Part shown: positions 1-10,099 of the stretch, piece by piece | Layout of the letters: every line of letters begins with the position of its first letter | How positions within the stretch are numbered: position 1 is the first letter of the stretch | NCBI GenBank assembly: GCA_029962745.1 | Contig: CM057158.1 | Location: 6,311,869 to 6,375,868, forward strand | DNA from: Echinometra lucunter | Taxonomy: Eukaryota > Echinodermata > Echinoidea > Camarodonta > Echinometridae | Direction of reading: 5' to 3' | Length of the DNA: 64,000 nucleotides | Program-made: the position numbers and the translations under genes | Notes under the pieces: generated by a model | What the model saw: the letters and a program-made list of their open reading frames with translations, nothing else | Databases searched by the model: none | What the model was told of the DNA's origin: nothing

Positions 1-411
1 CGTCTCCCATGTCTCCTGTGTCATCAATTGTTAAAAGATAAATCACACTGTGACTGCTCTACACACACGCAGCCAGACGGGAGTGGTAACAGTGTCACCA
101 ATGCATGCCTATTTTCGTACTGGGACTCCTGAAAATATGTGACTGAAAGTTATAACTGGATTACAACCATATTTATTGTAACACAAAAAAAAATTAAACA
201 ATGGGGAATGTAGTAAATATGGATAATATTTATGCAAACAAAAAAGGGTGGATAAATTGCAAAACAAGTACTGGTAATGAAAGCAAATAATTAAGTTGAA
301 GGGTATATGAAACTATGGCACACTGCAGACAGAGACAATAGACACTGCTATGGGCTGAAGCCCTATGTTAGAGTTCATAGCATCTCAACCCGACAGATTC
401 CTCACAAAGTC

Positions 412-584
412 AAGAATTTCAATGTCTCCGGGACAGGCATCTTTCAGAAAAGAAGAAGAAAACAGCTCTGCACTTGATCGCAACCAGACTCATCAACTAA
501 GACTTATCTGGTTGTGAACAAATGCATGGTCTGCTTCTTCTGCCAATCTGAATGAGAAACCTGTCCCAGAGACATTGAATCTCA
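412..584. repeat. Foldback element (imperfect hairpin, ~173 bp)
   Basis: The left arm contains TTTCAATGTCTCCGGGACAG and the right arm contains its near-complement CTGTCCCAGAGACATTGAA. Further in, AGAAGAAG pairs with CTTCTTCT and GCAACCAGA with TCTGGTTGT, so nearly the whole interval folds back on itself. This fits a small MITE-like foldback element. No clear target-site duplication was seen. Confidence 0.6.
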
Positions 585-749
585 GGACTAAGGGAGGAAA
601 CTGTTGGACTGAAATGGAAAAAAAAAAAACCAAAATCTCCAACATAACATACAAAAAAATTCTTCCTGAAGAATATTCAAAGCAAAAAAAAAAAAAACGA
701 TAAAAGTTTCATCCTACTCAGTCAAAGGTAATGCACAGTGTGTGGCAGA

Positions 750-1130
750 GCTGCCAATTTGACATGAAAACTATTACAAGATTCCCATAATGGGCTCACA
801 AGCAAGATATTGCATCACTTGATGCTTTGCCTCAAAGGCTTGTTGAAGACTTAACCACCATACCAATTGGCTGAAACATGTATGCAGACCACAGTAAACA
901 TCACTGTACATATACAGTAAATATAATATCTGCCAATTTCACACACACACAAAAAAACTATTACAAGGTTCCCATACTGGGCTCGACAAGCATGAAATAG
1001 CAGCACTTGATGGTTTGTATAAAAAAAAAACTTGCTTAAGACTTTAACCATCATATCAATTGGCTGAAAGTTACGTAAATTGCAATAAACATCAATAGAT
1101 ACAAAATATACATTTGAAAATATACAGTAA
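750..1130. repeat. Two-copy tandem duplication (~200-bp unit)
   Basis: Two consecutive segments share, in the same order, ACTATTACAAG, TTCCCATA-TGGGCTC, GCACTTGATG or CATCACTTGATG, AAGACTT-AACCA, CAATTGGCTGAAA and a stretch of AATATACAGTAAA. The copies begin near 750 and 935 and have diverged by small indels. No coding potential is evident. Confidence 0.6.
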
Positions 1131-1448
1131 AATCATTAAAGACATAATATATATTTTGAAAATATAGAGCAAACATCATCAAATACATATCATCACTTTA
1201 CTTGCCATAACTGCTAACAACTTTTTTTCAGAAGTGTAGATTTTTTAAACCTTGCAGCTGGCAATTGTGGTCAGCCATTTCATATGTTATAATATCTTGG
1301 GTGCTTACTAAGCCCCTAGGAGACATCAATGAACTCCATGTTTGTATGAGGTCTTACCCTTGTCTGACTCTCTGATCTGTTCACACGAGAATCATTCACA
1401 AGACCCCATGAATATTGATGACACTGTGCATTACCTTATATCTCTATT

Positions 1449-1692
1449 AAAGGCTGTTGAAACATCAAATCTATTAAGAGGGAGGGTTGGCCCTGTTCAA
1501 TTCTTTTTAAAGGCTGTTGAAATATCAAGTATATCAAGAGGGAGGGGTTGGCCCTGTTCAATTCTTTTTTAAAGGCTGTTGAAATATCAAGTATATCAAG
1601 AGGGAGGGTTGGCCCTGTTCAATTCTTTTTAAAGGCTGTTGAAATATCAAGTCTATCAAGAGGTAAGGTTGGCCCTGTTCAATTCTTTTTAA
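1449..1692. repeat. Minisatellite, 4 copies of ~61 bp
   Basis: Four head-to-tail copies of a unit starting AAAGGCTGTTGAAATATCAA and ending GGCCCTGTTCAATTCTTTTT. Copy 1 is the most diverged (ACATCAAATCTATTAAG); copies 2 and 3 are almost identical apart from length changes in a T run. Two overlapping open frames here are products of the repeat, not genes. Confidence 0.9.
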
Positions 1693-1838
1693 ATCCCACC
1701 GCTGTCTGCCTGTCACTCCATGGCATGTCATTGAAAAGAAGGTACAATGTCTAAAACTTGATTTATATAGATAACTTTTGAAGGTGGATTAATATACATT
1801 GAGGGTGGGGGGAGTTGGGTTTTTCTTTCTGTATTTCT

Positions 1839-1839
<1 letters not shown>

Positions 1840-1870
<31 letters not shown>
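1840..1870. repeat. Poly-T tract (~31 bp)
   Basis: An uninterrupted T run. It could be the reverse-complement poly-A tail of a retroposed sequence, but no source element could be delimited next to it. Confidence 0.8.
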
Positions 1871-1873
<3 letters not shown>

Positions 1874-1938
1874 TTTGATACTTTGCATGCATTCAAGGAC
1901 CCATTATCTTCAGAGGCTCATCATCTTGGGACCTTTAA

Positions 1939-2337
1939 CCCATTCGTGACAGGAATTATTTAAAGCCTATTTTGATCAGCTTTTATTCTTCAAATGGGCA
2001 ACACCAACATTTTTCTTTTATTGCTACATTTTTCGTATAAAACATCATGTATCTGAAATAAATATAAATTGACAGAATGTATGAGAGGCCACAAAGTTGC
2101 CAATTTGCAGGGACAAACAGTAATTTTAACATTTTCATCACAATGCCAATTTAAGGATTTTAATGCTTATTTTCCTTTAAAAAAATTTCAGCATCAAACA
2201 ACAAATATTGATGCAACGAATATGGGCACAGTGCGTGTACATTTTTTTGCTCTTTCTGCTCATGTATGATTTTTAGAGCTCTGCATCAAAAGTTACTCCA
2301 TCAAACCACATATTGTGGACCCTCGTTCACGAATGGG
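1939..2337. mobile_element. piggyBac-like MITE with TTAA target duplication
   Basis: Terminal inverted repeats CCCATTCGTGA (left) and TCACGAATGGG (right) are flanked on both sides by TTAA (1935-1938 and 2338-2341). A TTAA duplication and termini beginning CCC are the hallmarks of the piggyBac superfamily. At 399 bp there is no room for a transposase; the 66-codon open frame inside has no recognisable domain. This is therefore a non-autonomous copy. Confidence 0.75.
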
Positions 2338-2429
2338 TTAATATAAGGCTTAGCCCATAAGATCTCCCCCCAAACTGTCCTAGTTTTTATCAGTCCTTCC
2401 CCATAAACTGTGCTACCTCCCTTACCAGC

Positions 2430-2850
2430 ATGATCAGTCATCCCCTATCAGCTAGAGACTCCCCTGGTCTCCAAGCAGGATGGAGGCGAAGTCAGTGGGG
2501 GTTTGTCAGCTTAGAGGGGCCGAAGTCCCCGGTAGTGCCCGGGTACCTGGGGGCCGGAGAAACAATTGACAGGCGCATTACTCACACTGCGTACCACTCA
2601 CCTACATGTACAGGTCAGCAGGTTTAACATCTCTCTTCTTGCTCTCAGCCTGCAGGACTGCCTCTGGTCATTTCATGTGAAGGTGGTACAGAAGGGAATC
2701 TGCATTTGAAGCCATCAACAACTCTCCTGAATCCTGCTTGGCAGCTGAAGTGACAGACTCAAACAAAAGGTTAGGCACTGTATAGATGAGGCAGATTTCA
2801 AGGATTCAACATGTTAAGAAAGTCATGTGGCAAAGCATTTGACCCCTTTT
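2430..2850 (+). repeat. Dispersed repeat family, copy 1
   Basis: This block, with landmarks GGGTACCTGG-GGCCGGAGAAACAATTGACAGG and CATCAACAACTCTCCTGAAT (given here in fragments), recurs inverted at 6640-6965 and, in more diverged form, in direct orientation at 9490-9695. Copies 1 and 3 are both followed by ACTTACCT, which read on the minus strand is a consensus splice donor, so the repeat may derive from a duplicated untranslated exon. I do not recognise the family. Confidence 0.6.
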
Positions 2851-3839
2851 GGCCCCCTTTTGGTGCCCTGAAGTATGTGGCTTTAAACTAAGTAAAGGAA
2901 AACAAAAAATTCTACTCCACACTTACCTTTGATTGGTCCTACATGAATCTCCCCCATCCCATTAAATTTGAAAAGAAAAAGAAAAAGAGGGGGGAAACAT
3001 TAGAACAGGAAAGAAAATGATGAAAAGATTTAAGGGCCCCTTTCCACACATTCTCTCTATTGAAAGACAGCATTTATTTCTAATGCAGAAGAGACAACAA
3101 ATTTCAAGAACCTTTGGACTACAAGTAATGTGCTAGTTAGGCCCATACATGTATACTGTATGTCCAGCATAAAATGGTTTTACCATCACAGATTGAGTGT
3201 TTCGCATGTTCTCAATAATGAGAACTAAACGTAAACTATAAGCAACTGGCTTAAGCACCAGCAGCTGGTCAAAGTAGGCCCATAAGCTCTGTATTGAAAG
3301 TTGAGCCCTGAAGAAGCCAAGGGTCTGTGCCTTAGAATTATCAGCACCTTCACCAATGACAGTAACAAATCAGGCTCAATACTGTCCTAAGGAAAGAGTG
3401 ACGATTCATAAGACAGAGGGCACTCTCGCCCTGGAAAACACAAGAGTCTAGCAAATGAATGGTTGCAAGGAAAAAAAATCTTCGAAGAAGTAATTCTTGC
3501 TTTAATACTGGTTATACGAAAAGAGTTTTTACACTACCAGGAAATAGTTCCACTAGTTGTGTGAGCTGAGAGCATGCGAGCTGGCTTGTTCAGTCCTGTT
3601 ATCATGAACTACATCTCGTCTTGTCAGCAAATTTCCCCATACTGACGACCTGCAGCAAGAGCACCTACTTAGGAAATGAAGAATCCATTTTGACTGGTGG
3701 TTTCATTAGAAGTTCAAACGTATATTGGGTCTTCATCCTCTTCTTCTAAATCCTTCAGTCTTGCCTGGCATCATCCTGTTATCCCTTTTCAGAAGAGAAG
3801 AAAAGGAGATTTGGCGATCCTTGACATCTAGCTTCTACT

Positions 3840-4195
3840 ATCATGTCAAGGGGATAGCTGTTGAATTTGCCTTCTGATTTCTGGTCTACAGGCATCATCA
3901 TCATCATCATACATCATGGCATAAAGAAAAATGAACTGGTACAACTTTTCTCCACTCAAATTATCCACATACAAGAAATCTTTAGAGTTCTTATCTTTAC
4001 GAAGTACAAGTTTGGTTTCAGGAACATTGATGCTCAATCCAAGAGACTCACTTTCTACTTACACTCGACAGTTCTTGCATGACCATCATAAAAATTCGGA
4101 AAGGACACAAACATCTGATAGTCACTACCTTGGCAGGCACTGGTATGAGTCCTCAAAGCTTGATTCAGAGACATCTACCTTCAATTAATCAATAT
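3840..4195 (-). pseudogene. Non-LTR retrotransposon reverse-transcriptase relic (C-terminal part)
   Basis: Minus-strand translation gives a thumb-region pattern typical of LINE reverse transcriptases: GLSINVPETKLVLRK (compare the family pattern GLxINxxKTK), then FLYVDNLSGEKLYQFIFL and CRPEIRRQIQQL, which match the usual 'V-dG-x-LE-x-v-x-FxYLG ... EIxxRI' region. The frame is broken upstream of about 4040 by a frameshift and stops, so this is a dead fragment. The expansion of aspartates (MMYDDDDDACR) comes from a CAT microsatellite. The clade cannot be assigned from this piece. Confidence 0.55.
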
Positions 4196-4505
4196 ACTGT
4201 AGATTTGATTTCTTGCCTGTCCTTCTAGGGTTTGTGCTGAAATAGCTCTATAACTTGTCTCCTAATCATAGAAATCCTTTGGTACCTTCTCATGATGAAT
4301 TCCACTTCCAATATTGGCACTGATGTCACCACATGGCTTATTTCCTTCTTCTTCTTCTTCTACTTCTTTTTCCTCTGGTTAAGTCTGCCTCCTTTAATGA
4401 GACTGAAACATCTTGCAAACTATATGTGTGTCAACCGTAATTTACGTCCATTCAAGTGCTATTTACATTATAATACAGTTTATTTACAAATATTTACAAG
4501 CTCGT

Positions 4506-5375
4506 TCATAGGATGGAGGAAGAATAACCACTGTCAAAAACCGTCATCAGTTGATTATGGAAGACTCCCACAGATGACGCTGCAACAATTTCTGAGGATA
4601 GGGAATTCCAATTCCTTACTGTTGTCAGAAAGTATGAATGCCGACGCGATTCAGTTCTCGAGTAAGGCATCTGATAGGAATGTGGTTGGGTGGCTCTCGT
4701 TGACTTGGTGATTTGTGTGATATAGTCCTGTGCCAAAAGATGAACAAGATTGTTGTGTATTTCATACATCGTGGTTAGCCTGTCATTTTCTCTTTGTTGT
4801 TGTTGTTGTAGAGTGGTCCAATCAAGTTCTTGCAGCATACTGTTGACCTTGAGGTATTATGGTAATTGGATTCAGGGTGAAAGTCGCAGCTCTTCTCTGC
4901 ACCATAACATTTGTGAATGAGGTTCCTGGAAACTAGGTCCCAAACAGAGGAAGCATACTTAATCGGTCGAACCAAACCTTTTGTAAGTCAGAGGATTTTT
5001 ATGCGCAGAATGCATCTTAGGCAAGGCAAGGCAAGGATGTTACTGGCTTTGTTGACAGTATTATTGATGTGTTGAGTCCACTTGAGATCAGAAGTGATGG
5101 TTACACCAAAGTACTTGGCAGAGTCAACAGTTTCACACATGCTGAACCCTGCTTCTTTTCTTGGAGATCGGGAGTGCCTTGCATTTGTCTCTGTTCAAAC
5201 CATCATCAATTTTTCAGCTCGGTCGCCAATCCTGTTGAGGTCTTCTTGAAGATTTTGTGCAGGATGCTGGTTGTCAATGGTCATGTAGGAAATCGCATCA
5301 TCGGCAAAAAGGCAAACATTAGATGCTAGTTTGGCAAATCATTGATGTAGAACAGAGAGAAGTAAGGTCCTTGAG
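4506..5375 (-). pseudogene. Non-LTR retrotransposon (CR1/Jockey-like) reverse-transcriptase relic
   Basis: Reading right to left on the minus strand with frameshifts: QGPYFSLFYINDLPN, then the catalytic block LFADDAISYMTID (the FADD form of the reverse-transcriptase active site), AKYFGVTITSDLKWTQHINN, a degraded LVRPIKYASSVWD, MLQELDWTTLQQQQQREN and the C-terminal RRHSYFLTTVRNWNSLSSEIV. These are the usual consecutive landmarks of the palm, thumb and C-terminal region of CR1/Jockey-type elements. Several stops and frameshifts show it is inactive. The 5' part (endonuclease, fingers) is absent, as expected for a 5'-truncated insertion. Confidence 0.8.
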
Positions 5376-5379
5376 ATCT

Positions 5380-6600
5380 TTTTCAAATAACTGTTAGATG
5401 ATAGTAAAACAGAATGAATGTGTCATCCAAGAATCCAGGTCACTTCCTCCTCGTGAATTCTGTACACTAGCCAAATACAGAACATGAGTAAACCTAAGCT
5501 TTAACCCAAGCCTATGCCTATACCTGACCTAAAACCCTATTGCAACCCTGACCCTAACAGTGTTAGCATTAGCCCATAAGTGGCTCATAGCAATTTTTTC
5601 TGGAACATATGTCGGGTAACCTCTATCCAAAACAGACTAGTATCACAATGACTACTTGCTTAATTAGCCGGTGGATGGATGGTATTGGTGCTATCCCAGA
5701 GAAATATACAACATGCCTATTGTTTTATGTGAAATAATCTATTTCTTGATAATCACTATAAGCAGTTCCATCAACATTGATTGAAGCTTCTTTCTAGCAT
5801 TCTATGAACCGGTTTGGATGTTTCCTATGTTTGCGTCTATTCCAAGAGTCGTTCCATCATCTCTCTTCAAGATGTCAGCACAATAGAGAGACTGAGGTTC
5901 AAAATGGGTTGGTGGACAGTTAATTTTACTCTCTATCCAATGGTACACTTATCTAGGTTGGTGGCTGTTCTCTTTCTCCTGGTCATGATGACTGATATTG
6001 CTCTCATTTCCAGCAGTGGGCTGGGCACATGTTCTTCCCCACCAGCAAACAACTTCCAAGTATACTGACAAAAAATATCACACTACTACTGCTGCCGATA
6101 TGCCATCACAATGGCTACCAGAACCATCTTTACCAGTTCAAGTCTAGCTACTGAACCCTGGCTGACAATACGAGGGAACCAAGTTGAATGATCATGGGCA
6201 AAGAAATGGTAAATACCTTGAACTAGCCCAACAAGGGGGGAAAAAGAATTAATGAATGATGAATAAAGCAATGAATTAATAAAAAACAACAGTTAACCCA
6301 ACTAAACTATTCTCAGAAACAAGCCCAGCAGGACCATCATTTGCAAGACAGATTTTCTCTTAAACAGTAAAATCTTGTACCTACTTACCTGGATGATCCC
6401 TAAATCCAGAAACCTAACTACTCTATGTAGAATACCATTTGTGGAAGTTCTAATTTTGGTGGTACAGCATACCAAAAATTGTATTGGCATTACATGCATG
6501 ACATGAAAAAAGGTGTATTCTACATGTTTTGGCTCAACCCTAAAAACCCTCAAAAAACATGTCAAATGCGTTATCACATGACCTTCTTACCATGCTGATC
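5380..6600. other. Intergenic, no gene recognised
   Basis: About 1.2 kb of AT-rich single-copy-looking sequence. Short open frames on both strands show no domain, signal or coherent exon structure. A consensus splice donor on the minus strand near 6389 (AGGTAAGT) stands alone without a supportable exon. Confidence 0.4.
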
Positions 6601-6639
6601 CCACGAAATCTGCATTCTCATCTACCCAGTGTCGAACCT

Positions 6640-6965
6640 AATGCCTGGGTCCTCACAGTTCAGGTGGCAGGCAAGATTCCAGGAGAGTAGTTGATGGTTG
6701 CAAACACAGATTCCCTTGTATACCACCTTGACATTAAATGACCAGAGGCAGCCCTGCAGGTTGAGAGCAAGAAAAGAGAGATGTTTAACCTGCTGACTTG
6801 TTGATGTAGGTGAGTGGTGCGCAGTGTGAGTAATGCGCCTGTCAATTGTTTCTCCGGCCCCCGGGTACCTGGGCACTACCAGGGACTTGGGCAACTCTAA
6901 GCTGACAACCCCCCGCCGACTTCGCCTCCGACTTCCCAGCCGGGCAGGGCATCTGTAGCAGCGAA
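6640..6965 (-). repeat. Dispersed repeat family, copy 2 (inverted)
   Basis: Reverse-complement copy of the block at 2430-2765: GCGCCTGTCAATTGTTTCTC, GGGTACCTGGGCACTACC and GAGAGATGTTTAACCTGCTG are all shared in inverted orientation. Divergence from copy 1 is moderate. The two copies could pair as a stem with a ~4-kb loop, but they are better explained as independent insertions of one family. Confidence 0.7.
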
Positions 6966-7145
6966 TCACCGACTAAGTCCCAGCCCCCATACCACAGGGG
7001 GAATTTCTCAAATCGCGGATGAAATCCCGGCCCCCATACTTCTAATGTCGGGAGAAAGTACCCTTATAGTGCGCCTTGAGCATCTCTTACGAGATGGATA
7101 TGGCGCCTAACAAATTGCATATATTATTATTATTATTATTATATG
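6966..7145 (+). mobile_element. SINE/LINE 3' tail with (ATT)n microsatellite
   Basis: The segment GTGCGCCTTGAGCATC, ATGGATATGGCGCCTAACAA and the terminal TTGCATATATTATTATTATT form a structured end running into a short ATT array, the usual 3' end of some tRNA-derived SINEs and their partner LINEs. A similar tail in inverse orientation appears near 46.9 kb. The 5' end is not defined. Confidence 0.45.
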
Positions 7146-7149
7146 AAAA

Positions 7150-8950
7150 ACAATAGAAGAAATACCCTGTAATAACCATCTATCATCATTTCAATCACAA
7201 AGAATGAAAATTAAAATGAGAAAAAAAAAAACAAACAAGCCAGGAAATGGAAAGGGTCTGGTACGATCGCTGCTGCTACGATCGACACTCGACATCGGCG
7301 GGAGATGAAAAGAATGCTGGAATGAACTGAAGAATATTTGCTAATACTTTGCATGGTAAATCTCATCAATATTAATTATCAAAAACATTCTCTTGATATA
7401 CATGTTCTCTGGACAACCCTCCCTGGAAACTTTGGCTGTGCGGACTGTGCCCCTCATTCATTCTGATGCATTGGCCCCTTCAAGGCCAGTGGGCCATGGG
7501 GCCATGCAACGTGGCCTTTAACAGAGATATGGGAGGAAGAGGTGTAACTACTGTACTAGATACCAGCACGGATGATAAACGGTTAGGACACTCCTGCAAT
7601 GATGATCGTCAGCTATTATGGAGTCCCTCCCCTCACACTTTCTGCCCATCCTAACATATTGTAAACGGCAATATATGACCCTTTCCCTCAAAACTCAGCG
7701 TACATGAAGTGGACAGCAAATCAAATCAGAAAATGAAGTCATATACCCAATAATAAAATGTCATGTGCTTCCTTTGGCCAACTTTGTTTGTCATATTTCC
7801 TGTTAATGAATATTATTCAGATAAAATACTCTCTCTATATATACATGTACTATATATTCTTTTATTATGCAAACCTATAAGGGACATTTTTTTTTTCTTT
7901 CTCAAAATTTATTGGTAAACACTCCAGTCCATTAACATGAAAATTAGGCAAAAGAATTTTGTAAGGGTCAGGGGAAAAAAATAAATTTTTTTTTCTTAGG
8001 CTACTTTTGCGCCCACCCGCCTGAATTTTCTACATTTTATTACAGTTTACATTGGACCCTATTAGAATTTCAGGGGCTCTTTTTTAGTTTTCCAGGGCTC
8101 TTTTTGGCGTTTCGGAGGCAAATTCGCCCCGAGCCCCTGTGTATTTTTTTCCTTGTAAGGGTTGATTAAAAAGGTAAATAAAAGTGTACATTGTATTTCG
8201 ATGTTTTAAAAATAAATTTCAGTATCATGGAATTTGTAAATGAACAGTCATTTTACCACAGCCTGCCCCTATATTTTCAAAGCACTAGAGTGAATCCTGT
8301 ATCTCCACAGTTTTAAGGGATTTCTTTTTGGTAACAATTAACTTAAATATATATATATATATATATATAAACTAAATAAACTTAACTTCAGTATCAGTTT
8401 TCTACATGTGGCAACCTACCATATATATAATTTTTTTCATTTCATGTGTACCAATCACCGGACAAAAATGTGCATTAAAAGCTAAATTGGATTTATCATA
8501 TTATCTGGCAGTCTATGAATAAATATAATTAAAGAATGACATGTATAAAGAAACTGAAAAAATATATTATGTTATATATGCACACTGAACCTAACTTGCA
8601 AGCAAGAAATTATTTTTATGGCAGAAATAAGTGATTTATGCAATACTATTTTCATTACTAATTGTTCTTTTGTAGCTCACCAAGTATTGTCAGCTCCATG
8701 TATGTTTTTATTCTAACTTATGTTTATCGAAATGAAAATAAAAATCATATAACTCGTATAACTGGTAGTCAGATGTAATTTGTGCTGTCCAAGCCAGATC
8801 CTGACAGGGTTCAGCATACATCTTTGCAAAGTGGGCATTGGTATGTCATTTTAAGGTATTTAAGCTTACCATTTCTCTTCACAGAAGTAATATGTGAAGG
8901 AATGCATAGAGTTCTACCAAAAGGACATTGTAAAACGAGAAGATACTTCT
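7150..8950. other. Intergenic, AT-rich, no gene recognised
   Basis: Mostly AT-rich sequence with simple repeats, including an (AT)n run at 8346-8370. Around 8080-8150 the phrase CAGGGGCTCTTTTT occurs twice in slightly different form. No exon or RNA gene could be supported. Confidence 0.4.
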
Positions 8951-8959
8951 AGCATATAA

Positions 8960-9200
8960 AGTAAAGTGATTGGTACCACATGAAAATGGAAAAAAGTGAT
9001 GTTTAACATTTAAGTGATTGGTACCATATGAAAATGGGAAACCAAAAGTAACCCTAAAGTAAAATAATTGGTACTATATGAAAAAGGCAAAACCAAAAGT
9101 GACCACTAGCATATAAAGTAAAGTAGGGTAAAGTGATTGGTACCACATGAAAATGGAAAAAACCAAGTGACCTTTAACATAATAAAGTGATTGGTACACC
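8960..9200. repeat. Degenerate minisatellite (~60-bp unit, ~5 copies)
   Basis: The phrase AAGTGATTGGTACCACATGA followed by AAAATGG(A/G)AAA recurs at roughly 8966, 9012, 9060, 9133 and 9187 with substitutions and variable spacers such as AACCAAAAGTGACC. The array ends abruptly inside a partial copy at about 9200. Confidence 0.75.
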
Positions 9201-9489
9201 AAGCTCTGAGTTGTTCCCCCTCCTGCAAGCGCCTCTCCTACAATGGGAAACATCCCGATCGTAGCCCAAATGGAAGGCCAGAACTCTTCTCAGCCTGGGT
9301 TATTAGATCTCTGACCATCTCAGAGACCACATGACTACTACCGCAACAAGGAGCTGTGAAACATGTACCTGTTGAATATGCACACTGTATACAGTGGGCA
9401 TACTAAACAGTCACTTGTTTCACAACTCTTTATTTTGATATCATACACTCACAAACATTCCTGATTGGCATCTAGGACTTAACATCGTT

Positions 9490-9695
9490 CCCTGCTTGTT
9501 CTCCGTCTCCAGGAGTGTCTCTCTGCCATTCCATGATCCGATGATAGAGAAGGAAACCTGTAATTTGAAGGCATCAACAACTCTCCGGAATTCTGCTCAT
9601 CACTTGAACTGATCAGATCCAAACAAAAGATTAGATATTGCATAGATGGTACAAATTTCAGAGAACCAACATGATAAGAAAGTCAAGTGCACATG
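9490..9695 (+). repeat. Dispersed repeat family, copy 3 (diverged)
   Basis: Shares GGCATCAACAACTCTCC, CAAACAAAAG-TTAG and the segment AACATG-TAAGAAAGTCA with 2690-2840, in the same orientation. As in copy 1, ACTTACCT follows within about 100 bp (9773-9780). Confidence 0.55.
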
Positions 9696-10099
9696 CCCAT
9701 TTGCCTTTTCCCCTTTTTGAATTTAGTGCTCTAAAAAGCTCCCTACACTATGAAGCAATAAATGAAATGGACTTACCTTAAAAGCAGAGGACAAGAAATC
9801 CGCGTTCCGTATGCACTGATGTGGTGAACAGAAATAACGATCTTGAGTGAAATATTTTACATCTCAGTCTCATTTGTATTTTTTTTAAATTCCTGGACGG
9901 CTCTATAATGTTAGAACAGTTGCTTAAAAATCGATGGGGTTTCTTAACATATTTAAAATAACATATGTGCCGACATGTATAAACTGTTGTTAAATAAAGT
10001 TTGTATGTAAAACATAAAACACAGAAAATACTACCACTGAGTAACGTCAAAATATGAACACAGTTAATCCAGCGACGCAAAAAAAAAACAACAACAAAA

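Noticed and set aside
4292..4711. 139-codon plus-strand frame
   Set aside because: Antisense to the LINE reverse-transcriptase relic and its 3' region; contains a CTT microsatellite.
6374..6400. U1 snRNA-like start (ACTTACCTGG)
   Set aside because: Only the first ten bases resemble U1; the following sequence does not match the U1 body.
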